A stretch of DNA of 64,000 nucleotides from Lentibacillus amyloliquefaciens (GTDB taxonomy: Bacteria > Bacillota > Bacilli > Bacillales > Amphibacillaceae). The notes beneath the pieces were generated by a model. The model was not told the origin of the DNA and did no database searches. It saw nothing but the letters and a program-made list of their open reading frames with translations. Of this stretch, positions 16,913-26,706 are shown in pieces. Numbering within the stretch: the first letter of the stretch is position 1; every line of letters begins with the position of its first letter. The stretch is taken from assembly GCF_001307805.1 (NCBI RefSeq), contig NZ_CP013862.1:1674001-1738000 (forward strand). Reading direction: 5' to 3'. The translations under genes were made by a program, and so were the position numbers.

Positions 16913-18133
16913 CTAATCCATTGGTGTATAATCAACATTTTTGGTGTAGGTATTGCCGGCGTTCCACAACAGGAATTCGTTAATGCCGTTTTCATTTAAT
17001 GCTTTGATCTGTGCTTCAACTTCTGCCTTGCCGTATTGTGTCGGTGATCCGCTATAGAGCCATGGTGCTTCGAAATCCTGGAGCCACGGACGTGATACAG
17101 GTCTGTTATCTAATTGACCCAGAATTTCATTTTCAACTTTAGCGTATTCGTTCACGGTTTTATACGGTTCTTTATCCGGAAAATCAATGCCGAAATAAGA
17201 TGTCCAGTGGCTTGGATAAATCATTGACGAAATGACATCCACGTTGCTGGCGATTTTCGGGAAGTTCTGTCCAATCCCCGGTGCTTCTTCAATTGTCGCA
17301 GTATAGCCGAATATATCGACCGAAACATCGACATCATAATATTCCATTTCTTCCCTGGCATATTTAACAAAGTCGGTGACTGCTTTAACACGGCGTTTCA
17401 CGTTGCTCATATCTTCATTTTTATAATCGCCCTGGCTGTAGTCAAGTTCTTTATCCTTATTTTCAAAGCCTTCCGGGAAGCGGACATAATCAAATTGGAT
17501 TTCCTGGAAACCAAGTTCAGCTGCTTTCTTCGCTATGTCCAGATTGTACTCCCATACTTCTTTCTGGAACGGATTGACGAATGCTTCCCCTTTATTATTC
17601 GTCCATACTTCGCCATTTTTTCGGAATGACAGTTCAGGACGCTGTTCGGCAAGGACTGAATCTTTGAATACAACGACACGCGCAATCGGATAAATTCCTT
17701 TTTCTTCCAGATATTCCAGCATTTTCCTTGGTTCATCAATATAATTAACGCTTGCGTCTGAATATGGTGAGTCCTCAGGTACACTAACTGTCAAGTTGCC
17801 GTGGTCTTCTTTAATATCAATGACCATCGTATTCAAATCAGATGAATCAATCAGACTGACAAGTTCGTTAAACCTCTCGCCCCCGGCTGATGGTCCTGTC
17901 ACATAGAGCCCCCTGACAGCATCCGGATATTTAAAATTAAGTCCTGAATCATATGTAAAGCGCTGCATTTTTTGCTCGCTGTCAATCGTGGCTACGTTTG
18001 TTTTGCTTTCCTGATGTGAACTTGCTTTTAATGGCTCCTCACCACTCGTTTCCTGCGGTGTGAACGGTAAAATCACTGCGATTAAAAGGAGGATTATTGC
18101 TGCAGCAGTCATCATGAGGTGTTTTCTTTTCAT
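16913..18133 (-). CDS. Putative exported glycoside hydrolase (DUF4015 family)
   Basis: A 406-residue protein with an N-terminal signal/anchor segment (MKRKHLMMTAAAIILLLIAVILP). A (beta/alpha)8-like domain follows, with GLYVTGPSAGG, MVIDIKEDHGNLTVSVP, EIQFDYVRFPEGF, DVSVDIFGYTATIEE, and a late LLWNAGNTYT. These are marks of the DUF4015 putative glycosidase family. It probably acts outside the membrane on a cell-wall or matrix glycan. The aspartates in QFDYVRFP and VDIFGY are candidate catalytic or binding residues. Substrate unknown. It appears monocistronic. Confidence 0.8.
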   Translation of the reverse strand: MKRKHLMMTAAAIILLLIAVILPFTPQETSGEEPLKASSHQESKTNVATIDSEQKMQRFTYDSGLNFKYPDAVRGLYVTGPSAGGERFNELVSLIDSSDLNTMVIDIKEDHGNLTVSVPEDSPYSDASVNYIDEPRKMLEYLEEKGIYPIARVVVFKDSVLAEQRPELSFRKNGEVWTNNKGEAFVNPFQKEVWEYNLDIAKKAAELGFQEIQFDYVRFPEGFENKDKELDYSQGDYKNEDMSNVKRRVKAVTDFVKYAREEMEYYDVDVSVDIFGYTATIEEAPGIGQNFPKIASNVDVISSMIYPSHWTSYFGIDFPDKEPYKTVNEYAKVENEILGQLDNRPVSRPWLQDFEAPWLYSGSPTQYGKAEVEAQIKALNENGINEFLLWNAGNTYTKNVDYTPMD

Positions 18134-18382
18134 TATCCATCAGTCTCCTGTTTTTATAAATCTATTGAATCTATTATAAAGGAAAATGACGAATAATAGA
18201 ATATTAAATATCAAAATTTGACAAAAAATTATTTGGCTGAACAAATGCTTATCGACCACATTTCCTTAAGCCTATTTATATTCAACCAATTTCTGATTTA
18301 TTCCATTTGGCAAAAGCTTTAATGTGGAACTGTCATCGACACGGGCTCCCTAAGTGATACCTGAAGATATTTGAAGCCACAA

Positions 18383-18799
18383 TCATTTGACAATAAGCAC
18401 AGGACAATTTGCCCGTTTAGCGACTTTATGACTGACACTGCCTAAAATCATTGTTTGAAGATTGTTGAGCCCCCTGCTTCCAATCACAACGCAGTCAACA
18501 CCATTAGCATTTGCATATTCAACGATTTCAGGTCCGGGTTCACCATGCAGTATGCGCACATTGTATTCAATAACCGTTTCGTCGAGCTGATTCAGCACAA
18601 ATTGAATCTTCTCTTTTCGTTTCAGTTCAATTTGATATTTGCTGTCATGATGCAGGACATCAGATTTTGAAGTCTGCTCATCGACCGCATAAACAACATC
18701 AATTGTTCCATTAAACTGTTCCGCCAGTTTTATGGCATGATTAGCTGCTCGAAATGATTGCTTCGACCCATCAGTGGCCAAAAGTATCCGCTTAAACAA
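18383..18799 (-). CDS. Universal stress protein UspA family, paralogue 1
   Basis: A 138-residue UspA protein with the ATP-binding pattern GSRGLNNLQTMILGSVSHKVAKRANCPVLIV-type (G-2x-G-9x-G-S). It starts FKRILLATDGSKQSFRAANHAI. The best start is TTG 18799, 8 nt after AAGGAG. The GTG upstream overlaps that ribosome site. With this start it has exactly the length of the second UspA in the window (28933-29349), and the two are clearly close paralogues. The preceding 18134-18382 interval holds nothing recognised. Confidence 0.88.
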   Translation of the reverse strand: MFKRILLATDGSKQSFRAANHAIKLAEQFNGTIDVVYAVDEQTSKSDVLHHDSKYQIELKRKEKIQFVLNQLDETVIEYNVRILHGEPGPEIVEYANANGVDCVVIGSRGLNNLQTMILGSVSHKVAKRANCPVLIVK

Positions 18800-18904
18800 A
18801 GGCTTCACTCCTTTTTTTAGCCGGTGTATTCGTTAAGGTGTTAAAGATTGATTTATCAACACTTGCATTTTACCATAAGGATATATATAATAGTAAAAAC
18901 TTAA

Positions 18905-19108
18905 TATTACCAGCAATGAAAAAGTTGCAGTACAATTACCCTCTGATTTCCAGAAAGCTTGTGGTCGGTGAAAACAAGCATCAAGGTGGATTGGAATTGG
19001 ACTTTCGAGCTGAATAACATTTAAAGTGATTCTGCCTCAGCAGAATAATTAGGGTGGCAACGCGGTTCATTCGTCCCTGTATAAGGGGATAAATGGATCT
19101 TTTTTATT
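18905..19108 (+). ncRNA. T-box riboswitch (tryptophan), trpS leader
   Basis: A leader with stem I features (CCAGAAAGCTTGTGGTCGG then AACAAGC), a UGG specifier candidate at 18998-19000 followed by A, the T-box AGGGTGGCAACGCGG at 19051-19065, and a terminator (CATTCGTCCC / GGGGATAAATG then a T-run to 19106). Uncharged tRNA-Trp is expected to pair with the specifier and the T-box and allow read-through into trpS. A second UGG at 18992-18994 is an alternative specifier. The ends are approximate. Confidence 0.92.
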
Positions 19109-19117
19109 GTGGTATTA

Positions 19118-19243
19118 GAGGTTGTTCAAAAAGTTCGGTAAAATGACACATCGAATTTCTTCGTTAACTTGTTTCTCAGCTGCCCGAAAACTACACCGCC
19201 TCGAACTTCTTGGTCCTTTTTATCCTCCTTTTTGAACACGCAC
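19118..19243 (+). repeat. Repeat B (MITE-like) between T-box and trpS
   Basis: Begins AGAGGTTGTTCAAAAAG and ends CTCCTTTTTGAACACGCAC. The inverted core is GTTCAAAAAG. Internal GGTAAAATGACACATCGAA and TCGAACTTCTTGGTCC match other B copies in reverse orientation. It extends the 5' UTR between the T-box terminator and the trpS ribosome site by about 125 nt. Confidence 0.85.
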
Positions 19244-19261
19244 TATTAAACGAAGGAGTGA

Positions 19262-20263
<1,002 letters not shown>

Positions 20264-20270
20264 GCAAAAA

Positions 20271-20300
20271 TGGCGGGTCTGCTATGTGCAGGACCCGCCA
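20271..20300. terminator. Terminator shared by convergent trpS and yjbA
   Basis: TGGCGGGTC / GACCCGCCA hairpin 8 nt after the trpS stop and 6 nt after the yjbA stop on the other strand. The T-content downstream is modest on the plus strand. Confidence 0.65.
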
Positions 20301-20305
20301 CCTTC

Positions 20306-21067
20306 TTATCTTAATTTGGATGTATTCTGCTTGGTGCCTTGCTCCGCTTCCCACATTTGTTCCAGGAACGGCTGCCCTTTTATCATTTTGACGCATAAAT
20401 CTTCATGTGACTGGCTCCACCCGTATTTAACACCATCATATAATGTATCCCAAACGCTTTTTTCATCCATATAGCGTATATAAGGATACTGTTTTGGGTC
20501 CCATTCTGTCAGCCAATACCTTAGTTCCTCCAGATTATTGACAGTGCTTAGCTGATCAAGCGCGATCATCAAAAGCTGCTTCAACTGCCGTTCACGCCGC
20601 GTCAGCCCATGGACAAGTTGCGGTGCCATCGACAGCATATGGTATTCTTTTTCCACGGTCTTCCCTTCAAAATTAAAGGTTTCCGGCTTCGTTGTTTTGA
20701 TCATATCGAATACGAGCTGTTCCTGGCGGGGAATCAGCCGGCTTTTACGCACTGGGATCTGATAGCCGATTGTATCAAATACGAGAATGTCATTGCCATC
20801 TGTTACAACTGCTGCAAATTCAAGGCAGTTCCGCTCCTGTCCTTTACGGCTATAGGCCCGCTTATAAATTTTATCCAACATCTCTTCAGGCAAGTCGTGC
20901 ATGTCATTTTCAATATGGTCATAGAGATCCTCAGTTATGTATAACAACGGAACTTGGTCAAGCAGTTCGATTCCGTCATTTTTTCGCCACTCGTGAAAAT
21001 AGCAGACACTATAACCATTTTCTTCACCTTCAAACCAGTTCACCCAGACATCGTGTAAATATAGCAT
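20306..21067 (-). CDS. yjbA: YjbA family protein (DUF3603)
   Basis: A 253-residue soluble protein starting MLYLHDVWVNWFEGEENGYSVC, conserved next to trpS in Bacillaceae. No catalytic motif is recognised. It is rich in aromatic and acidic residues, with VFDTIGYQIPVRKSRLIPRQEQLVFD in the centre. ATG 21067 is chosen with GAGGG upstream. A second start two codons earlier is less likely. Function unknown. Confidence 0.85.
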   Translation of the reverse strand: MLYLHDVWVNWFEGEENGYSVCYFHEWRKNDGIELLDQVPLLYITEDLYDHIENDMHDLPEEMLDKIYKRAYSRKGQERNCLEFAAVVTDGNDILVFDTIGYQIPVRKSRLIPRQEQLVFDMIKTTKPETFNFEGKTVEKEYHMLSMAPQLVHGLTRRERQLKQLLMIALDQLSTVNNLEELRYWLTEWDPKQYPYIRYMDEKSVWDTLYDGVKYGWSQSHEDLCVKMIKGQPFLEQMWEAEQGTKQNTSKLR

Positions 21068-21159
21068 AAACAACCCTCACTTTGAATGACTCATTTAGAG
21101 AAAATGTATTTAACATACATTATGACCAGGATGGAAAAATTTATTCGATTCATGAAAAA

Positions 21160-21369
21160 TTAAAGGTTGTTTGGATATTGAAATAAGACGAAAGCAATCA
21201 AAATAATTCCAATCGGAAACAGATAACATTCGGGACGCCCTGCTATAAAAATTAAGTAATCTCCCCACGACACACCGACAGGCAAAAAATTCATATAAGC
21301 GATAATTGTTACACCGCCTGATACTGCCAGTCCGAACCCAACCAGAAAAATAAATATAAACACCAACAT
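21160..21369 (-). CDS. Small membrane protein (69 aa)
   Basis: Two hydrophobic helices: MLVFIFIFLVGFGLAVSGGV and PIGIILIAFVLFQ, separated by a short loop with VSWGDYLIFIAGRPECY. ATG 21369 is 9 nt after AAGG. A TTG start at 21390 would add seven residues and lacks a ribosome site. It sits between fabF and yjbA, where the function of small conserved membrane proteins is unknown. Confidence 0.65.
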   Translation of the reverse strand: MLVFIFIFLVGFGLAVSGGVTIIAYMNFLPVGVSWGDYLIFIAGRPECYLFPIGIILIAFVLFQYPNNL

Positions 21370-21575
21370 CCCCACCTGCCTTACGAGCAAACTAAAACAA
21401 CTATCAGATATGCTTGTCCCATTCTCTTATTTCATTTTATGCTCGTAAAAACCATTCATGAATATTGATTTTAATTTAGGCGGACTACTCCGAGGTTCGG
21501 ACCATAGATTACCTTCATTCATTACGGTTGCTTTCTTCATTTTAAACCAATCACTCAAATTCAAAGATATAAAAA

Positions 21576-21607
21576 CAAAAAGACTGCTTCACCAGCAGTC
21601 TTTTTAA
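21576..21607 (-). terminator. fabF terminator
   Basis: AAAAAGACTGCT / AGCAGTCTTTTT with a 5-nt loop, 89 nt after the fabF stop; symmetrical and so functional on both strands. Nothing else is recognised in 21370-21695. Confidence 0.9.
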
Positions 21608-21695
21608 TATGATTGATATACCTATTAAAAACAAATTCCAAACTCGGCACGCAAACAAACTAAAGATAAGGTTGCATGTGTTTTTTTATGAAGCT

Positions 21696-22937
21696 TTACT
21701 CTTGATATTTCTTAAAAATCAGTGTAGCGTTGTGACCGCCAAATCCGAGTGAGTTGCTCAAAACGACACCAACATCCTGCTTTCTCGATTCATTCGGAAC
21801 ATAATCAAGATCGCACTCCGGATCCGGTGTCTCATAATTCATCGTCGGCGGAATGACACCTTCATCAATCGCCTTGACTGAAATGACCGACTCAAGGCCG
21901 CCTGCTGCTCCAAGTAAATGTCCGGTTACACCTTTTGTGGATGATACGGCTAATTTGTTGGCATGATCACCGAAAACATCTTTAATCGCCTGGGTTTCAT
22001 ATTTATCATTTAGAGACGTGCTCGTTCCGTGAGCATTGATATAATCAACCTCTTCGAACGCAATCCCGGCGTCCTGAACGGCCTGTTTCATTGCCCGGGC
22101 AGCTCCTTCGCCATTTTCTGCCGGAGCAGTGATATGGTATGCATCGCCTGTTGCAGCATAGCCGGTAATTTCACCATAAATGTGTGCCCCGCGCTCAAGA
22201 GCTGATTCAAGTGTTTCCAATACTAATATCCCAGCACCCTCACCCATAACAAACCCATCGCGATCTTTATCAAACGGACGGCTTGCCTCTTTAGGATTTT
22301 CGTTTGTCGACAGGGCCTTCATCGATGAAAACCCCGCGAATGCCAGACTCGTAATCGGAGCTTCGGTTCCGCCGGCAATCATATAGTCAGCATCTCCGTG
22401 TTCAATGGCTCTGTAAGCATCACCAATTGAATTGGCACCTGATGCACATGCTGTGGTGGTACATGAGTTAATCCCTTTGGCACCCAGGTGAATAGAAACT
22501 TGTCCCGCTGCCATATCAGGGATCATCATGGGCACGAAGAACGGACTAACCCGGCGCGGGCCTTTTTCCATAAGCTTGGTATGCTGGTCTTCCAGGGTGC
22601 CCATACCGCCAATGCCCGAACCAACCCAAACACCAACACGATCAGCGTTCTGTTCATCAATGGTCAGTTCTGCATCATCAACGGCCATACGGGCGGCAGA
22701 CACAGCGTATTGTGTAAATAAATCCATCTTTCTGGCATCTTTTTTTTCCATAAATTTACTTGGGTCAAAATCTTTTACTTCAGCAGCTGCAGTTGCCGGC
22801 AGCTCATTGTTTTCGATCCGGCTTATATAGTCTATGCCGCTGTTTCCGGAAACAACGTTATGCCACATTGTTCCAACATCATTACCATTCGGGGATATAG
22901 TCCCGAGACCGGTAACTACGACTCTTCTTTCTGCCAT
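21696..22937 (-). CDS. fabF: 3-oxoacyl-[acyl-carrier-protein] synthase II
   Basis: A 413-residue condensing enzyme starting [18 protein letters not shown]. The active-site Cys is in [12 protein letters not shown] and the two catalytic His in [13 protein letters not shown] and [13 protein letters not shown]. It extends acyl-ACP with malonyl-ACP in fatty-acid elongation. AGGAGGAG precedes ATG 22937; an upstream in-frame start overlaps fabH and is rejected. It forms a two-gene unit with fabH, 28 nt upstream. Confidence 0.97.
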   Translation of the reverse strand: MAERRVVVTGLGTISPNGNDVGTMWHNVVSGNSGIDYISRIENNELPATAAAEVKDFDPSKFMEKKDARKMDLFTQYAVSAARMAVDDAELTIDEQNADRVGVWVGSGIGGMGTLEDQHTKLMEKGPRRVSPFFVPMMIPDMAAGQVSIHLGAKGINSCTTTACASGANSIGDAYRAIEHGDADYMIAGGTEAPITSLAFAGFSSMKALSTNENPKEASRPFDKDRDGFVMGEGAGILVLETLESALERGAHIYGEITGYAATGDAYHITAPAENGEGAARAMKQAVQDAGIAFEEVDYINAHGTSTSLNDKYETQAIKDVFGDHANKLAVSSTKGVTGHLLGAAGGLESVISVKAIDEGVIPPTMNYETPDPECDLDYVPNESRKQDVGVVLSNSLGFGGHNATLIFKKYQE

Positions 22938-22965
22938 ATTCGCTCCTCCTATTGGTTGTATATCA

Positions 22966-23907
22966 TTATAGGCCCCAGCGCAGAGCAACTGCTCCCCATG
23001 TCAGCCCTCCGCCGAAACCAACTAGAACGAGTAAATCATCATTTTTTATTTTACCACTTTTGACGGCTTCCGATAAAGCGATTGGAATGGAAGCAGACGA
23101 ATTGTTGCCATACCTTTTAATCGAGGTTGCCATTTTATCCGGTGATATTCCCAATCGTTCACGGGCTGCTTCCATAATCCGAATATTCGCCTGATGCGGA
23201 ATTAAATAGTCAACATCTTCTTTATTATACCCAGCTTCCTCAACAACTTTCTCGGATGAATCCGGCATCTGTCTGACCGCAAACTTAAACACTTCCCGGC
23301 CATTCATAAAAAGTGTGTCAGTTTCTGTCATCTGCTTAAGATCTTGGCCGCCTGAACCGTCAGATCCAAGCTCAAATGACAGAATACCCCTCTCTTCTGA
23401 TACCGGTCCAACAATCGCAGCACCTGCACCGTCACCAAAAAGCACACACGTATTCCGATCCGACCAGTCGGTTATTTTGGAAAGTTTTTCAGTTCCGACG
23501 ACCAGAATATTTTTATACGCATTCGTTTCAATAAATTGTTTAGCTGTAATGACACCGTACATAAAACCGGCACATGCTGCACTGATATCCATCGCCGCCA
23601 CTTTTCGCGCTCCCAACCGTTCCTGCAGCATGCACGAGACGGATGGGAAAGGCGTGTCCGGTGTAACGGTGGCAACGAGAATCATATCAAGATCTTCTGC
23701 TGTCATATCAGCTTCTTCCAAAGCATTTTGCGCGGCATAAAAAGCCATATCCGAGGTGTCGACGTCATCTTCTGCAAGACGTCTCTCCTCAATTCCCGTC
23801 CGTGTCCTGATCCATTCGTCACTGGTATCGACGATTTTCTCCATGTCTTTATTCGTAACAACTTTAGGCGGAACATAATGCCCGGTCCCCAATAGTCCTA
23901 CGCCCAT
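22966..23907 (-). CDS. fabH: 3-oxoacyl-[acyl-carrier-protein] synthase III
   Basis: A 313-residue FabH. The catalytic Cys is in [12 protein letters not shown], His in [12 protein letters not shown] and Asn in [14 protein letters not shown]. It condenses acyl-CoA (branched primers in Bacillaceae) with malonyl-ACP to start fatty-acid synthesis. AAGGAG precedes ATG. A strong promoter with a FapR-like operator lies upstream, consistent with malonyl-CoA-responsive control. Confidence 0.97.
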   Translation of the reverse strand: MGVGLLGTGHYVPPKVVTNKDMEKIVDTSDEWIRTRTGIEERRLAEDDVDTSDMAFYAAQNALEEADMTAEDLDMILVATVTPDTPFPSVSCMLQERLGARKVAAMDISAACAGFMYGVITAKQFIETNAYKNILVVGTEKLSKITDWSDRNTCVLFGDGAGAAIVGPVSEERGILSFELGSDGSGGQDLKQMTETDTLFMNGREVFKFAVRQMPDSSEKVVEEAGYNKEDVDYLIPHQANIRIMEAARERLGISPDKMATSIKRYGNNSSASIPIALSEAVKSGKIKNDDLLVLVGFGGGLTWGAVALRWGL

Positions 23908-23987
23908 AAACCCATCTCCTTATCGTGTATTATTAAGAGCTTTCAAAACAAGCGCAAGTATCCAAATCCCTTAGCGGCTTTTTTATA

Positions 23988-24036
23988 ATTATATTTTGCA
24001 CTATCATTAATATCAATTCTTATGACTTGGTACTAA
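23988..24036 (-). promoter_or_regulatory. SigA promoter and FapR-like operator of fabHF
   Basis: On the minus strand a TTGATA box (24016-24011), a 17-nt spacer and TATAAT (23993-23988) form a near-consensus promoter. Directly upstream, 24020-24036 is an imperfect palindrome TTATGACTTGGTACTAA, whose reverse complement TTAGTACCAAGTCATAA resembles the FapR operator (TTAGTACC-N2-GGTACTAA), with one good half-site. FapR control is inferred. Confidence 0.7.
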
Positions 24037-24071
24037 TTTTAATGCATTCTCAACTATTGTGCAAGTTTGAC

Positions 24072-25046
24072 TTATTCGTCGTGGCTGCTTTCGTGCGGCA
24101 GCAGATCTGATTCCTTATAGGCTTCGATTTCCTCTTGTATCACTTTTTGAAATTCCTCAGGAACATCCGGACTTAATTTTCCAAGTGAAATCATATCATC
24201 CTGGAAATCATAAGTCATAACGCCGCCGCGAAGATCACCTTCATTAAATTCCTTTGCCGCCAATGTATATAATTCCGAGAGATGCTGTACAGTACTTGTC
24301 AGAACAGTTTCCTCAGCAATTTCCGATTGATCAGCGACATAACCGATTGCATATATTCCATCCTGATTTGCCTGTTCAATGATTGAATGACTGTAGGCAT
24401 TGCCGGCGGGGTAAATGACATCTGTCCCGTCATCCCGCATTGTTTTATACATGTCCATCGCAAGCTCATTGCCGTTCCAGTCATTGACATAATTGAAATT
24501 CACTTCGGCCTCAGGGTTCTGATATGTAACACCTTCAAAAAAGCCTTCGATTTCAGGCTGCCATTCGAACGCACCAATAACGCCCACACGATTAGTTTCG
24601 GTCATTTCACCTGCCATCATCCCGGCGAAAAACCCCATCGCATGCGCATTGAAATTGAGACTTGTCACGTCTTCACCAAATTGCCCGCCGTTAAAATAGA
24701 CGAAATGCACCTCTGGGTATGTCGCTGAAATATCTTCAAAAAATTGTCCATATGCACTGCTGTTCCCGAATATTAAGTTCACGCCATTGCTGACCAATTC
24801 ATCAACCGCTTCTCTTACGTCTGCTTGCGTCTTAACATCTTCTTTATAAAAAACATCAACACCGAATTCTTCCTCGATTGAAAGCAATCCTTCATATCCC
24901 TTTTCATTCCATGGCTGATCATGAATGGTTGTTTCGACAAGCATCCCGGCATTTTGCAGATCACCGGAATCAAAATAATTGCTGCAGCCGGATAAAAAAA
25001 TTACTATGAACGTTGCCAATACGAAGATAGATAGCCTTCTCAACAT
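24072..25046 (-). CDS. med: Med-like lipoprotein, BMP/PnrA-type substrate-binding fold
   Basis: A 324-residue exported lipoprotein: signal peptide MLRRLSIFVLATFIVIFLSG with the lipobox LSGC. A periplasmic-binding-like fold follows (NLIFGNSSAYGQFFED, NFNAHAMGFFAGMMAGEM, YPAGNAYSHSIIEQA). B. subtilis Med belongs to this fold and raises comK expression. Gene order (yjaV-med upstream of fabH) is conserved, but comZ, which follows med in B. subtilis, is absent from the 164-bp gap. ATG 25046 has GGAG 5 nt upstream. It could alternatively act as a nucleoside-binding lipoprotein. Confidence 0.85.
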   Translation of the reverse strand: MLRRLSIFVLATFIVIFLSGCSNYFDSGDLQNAGMLVETTIHDQPWNEKGYEGLLSIEEEFGVDVFYKEDVKTQADVREAVDELVSNGVNLIFGNSSAYGQFFEDISATYPEVHFVYFNGGQFGEDVTSLNFNAHAMGFFAGMMAGEMTETNRVGVIGAFEWQPEIEGFFEGVTYQNPEAEVNFNYVNDWNGNELAMDMYKTMRDDGTDVIYPAGNAYSHSIIEQANQDGIYAIGYVADQSEIAEETVLTSTVQHLSELYTLAAKEFNEGDLRGGVMTYDFQDDMISLGKLSPDVPEEFQKVIQEEIEAYKESDLLPHESSHDE

Positions 25047-25134
25047 GTCCACTCCATTTCAGGAATTAATTAGCCTCTATCTTTAATTGTAGCTGTTAAA
25101 ACCCACACCGTAAACGTTCAGTGTCATTACATTT

Positions 25135-25707
25135 TCATGACATTCGGTAAAATTTCTTATATTTTTCATAATGCATTTTCACTGCTTCAACATATTTGTC
25201 CAGAGGATGAGCGGTGCGAATATAAACCGAATTCTCATAGTCTATATTCTTGTTTCTTGCATCATTATATGATCTGACATCCATGATTGATGGCAGCTCC
25301 GAGGTCTGAATCCACTGCCGCAAGCTATTAAGAAACTCGCCGATATAGATAGCTTCACGCTTAAACTGATGCGAATCAAATCGAATAAATTCTTCCCGGC
25401 TAAAAAACCCATTGTGATTCATCGGCATCCATTCCCCGAACACGAGCGGCAAGTTAATTGTGACAGACCGGTCCATCTCCAGCATCAGTGCATCATCGGA
25501 AATGCAGATAGCCGCTTCGTATTCTCTTTCACGCTGCCCGGGTTCCAGCTGCCGGAATAATTCATTCCGCCCGACAAACATTGACAGCACTTCCTTTGTA
25601 TCCGTATTTATATCGTCAGTGCCATCGACAGAATAGCCTTCTTCCAGCAAATGATTAACGATATGAAAACCAACCCAATGGAAACAATTTTCAACATAAA
25701 AAACCAT
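25135..25707 (-). CDS. yjaV: YjaV-like protein
   Basis: A 190-residue protein starting MVFYVENCFHWVGFHIVNHLLEEGYSVDGTDD, which resembles the first Rossmann unit of NAD-dependent epimerases (Gly-rich turn degenerate). The remainder has no SDR catalytic YxxxK. It matches the position and character of B. subtilis yjaV upstream of med. Function unknown. ATG 25707 follows GAGGAGGT. A repeat A element begins 17 nt upstream of the start codon. Confidence 0.75.
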   Translation of the reverse strand: MVFYVENCFHWVGFHIVNHLLEEGYSVDGTDDINTDTKEVLSMFVGRNELFRQLEPGQREREYEAAICISDDALMLEMDRSVTINLPLVFGEWMPMNHNGFFSREEFIRFDSHQFKREAIYIGEFLNSLRQWIQTSELPSIMDVRSYNDARNKNIDYENSVYIRTAHPLDKYVEAVKMHYEKYKKFYRMS

Positions 25708-25723
25708 CTTGCTCACCTCCTCT

Positions 25724-25837
25724 GTAAAGTGAAACTTCATTCAGTGCCTTCTTCACTGAATGTTAGTTGAACAGAATCGGACATTTAAGGTCAGTTAGCC
25801 GCCGTTCTCTGGCGGGTTACTGACCATTACATGCGGG
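25724..25837 (+). repeat. Repeat A, intact copy
   Basis: GTAAAGTGAAACTTCATTC, hairpin 1 CAGTGccttcttCACTG, linker GTTAGTTGAACAGAATCGG, ACATTTA, hairpin 2 (GGTCAGTTAGCCG / GGCGGGTTACTGACC), ATTACATGCGGG. It is one of the cleanest copies. It begins upstream of yjaV's start codon in the divergent direction. Confidence 0.85.
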
Positions 25838-25889
25838 AAGAAACAAATCCTTTTATTTTTTAAACCGATTTGGTAAACTATTTATATAT

Positions 25890-25932
25890 TAGCGTTCAAA
25901 AAAGAGAGCAACCTGCTTTTTGAACATATTCC
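25890..25932. repeat. Short repeat B remnant (ends only)
   Basis: GCGTTCAAAAAAG...CTTTTTGAACA, an inverted pair of the B termini about 20 nt apart. This is consistent with an internally deleted element. It lies in the yjzD upstream region. Confidence 0.5.
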
Positions 25933-25968
25933 AACAGGAAAGTTTATCAAAATGAGGTGTTACTAACT

Positions 25969-26148
25969 ATGCGATTCTTTTGGGCATTTATTTGGGCAAT
26001 CCTGATCAGCGCTGTTATTTCATATGTATTGGCAAGTATGGCAGGCAGTACATTTGATGTGACAAGTACGTTCGTCGTCGCGATTTTGGTGTCACTTGCT
26101 GTTTTTATACTTGGGGAAGGTGTTTTAAAAAGTAGCGAAGAACAGTAA
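25969..26148 (+). CDS. yjzD: YjzD-like DUF2929 membrane protein
   Basis: A 59-residue protein, MRFFWAFIWAILISAVISYVLASMAG then FVVAILVSLAVFILGEGVL, with two membrane helices. The MRFFWAFIW start is the family hallmark. B. subtilis yjzD is in the same neighbourhood (yjzD-yjaU-yjaV-med). ATG 25969 is 9 nt after GAGGTG; the in-frame GTG at 25957 overlaps this site. Function unknown. Confidence 0.8.
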   Translation: MRFFWAFIWAILISAVISYVLASMAGSTFDVTSTFVVAILVSLAVFILGEGVLKSSEEQ

Positions 26149-26183
26149 TGTTTCCTTGCTAGCGAATCAGGCTTATACGATTC

Positions 26184-26223
26184 AACCCTTGCCTTCAAGG
26201 TAATGATGGCAAGGGTTTTGTGT
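26184..26223 (+). terminator. yjzD terminator
   Basis: AACCCTTGCC / GGCAAGGGTT with a 14-nt loop and TTTG downstream, 36 nt after the stop. Confidence 0.85.
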
Positions 26224-26271
26224 TTGGAAGATGTCAGGTCTTTGCCAGAGCTAACCGTTGTCAATGGATGG

Positions 26272-26613
26272 TTAATACCACGGGAGAACGCTTAATGCTG
26301 TTAATGCCGCTAATGGCAGAACGAGCCGGTTGAAACGCCTTCTTCTTGGACGGCCGTAACCCGAATAGCCGCCATAACCGCCATAGCCCGGGTAGCCATA
26401 GCCGAAACCACCCTGGCGATGATTCCAATTATGATATGCATCAGGCGCTGCCATTTGGTGTTCCGGTTCAATCGGCACAGCCATATAGAGATATTCATCA
26501 TCGACACCGGTAATGATGCCATCGATTTGGTTTCCGTCACTCATTTCGGCAAGACAATAGGAATGCATATGCTTTTTACACAAATCATACATATGTTGAT
26601 GATTATAGTTCAT
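26272..26613 (-). CDS. Gly/Tyr-rich protein with LSm-like N-terminus (113 aa)
   Basis: The N-terminal half, SYCLAEMSDGNQIDGIITGVDDEYLYMAVPI, resembles a small Sm/LSm-like beta unit. It is followed by a Gly-Tyr repeat region (GYGYPGYGGYGGYSGYG), a basic patch RPRRRRF, and a hydrophobic tail LVLPLAALTALSVLPWY. The tail could insert in a membrane or coat surface. ATG 26613 follows GAGGAGGT; the ORF upstream of it is not supported. Such proteins are common in spore-formers and may be coat-associated, but function is unknown. Confidence 0.7.
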   Translation of the reverse strand: MNYNHQHMYDLCKKHMHSYCLAEMSDGNQIDGIITGVDDEYLYMAVPIEPEHQMAAPDAYHNWNHRQGGFGYGYPGYGGYGGYSGYGRPRRRRFNRLVLPLAALTALSVLPWY

Positions 26614-26706
26614 ATTTTCAACCTCCTCACCACCCAGCTTATTCAGCATCCATTGGGTTGGTGACACCTTAGAAGTTGAAAATTATTGTTTCAGGGAGGA
26701 AGTTTT

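Noticed and set aside
23908..24071. comZ between med and fabH
   Set aside because: The 164-bp gap holds the promoter and operator of fabHF and no frame with ComZ-like sequence.
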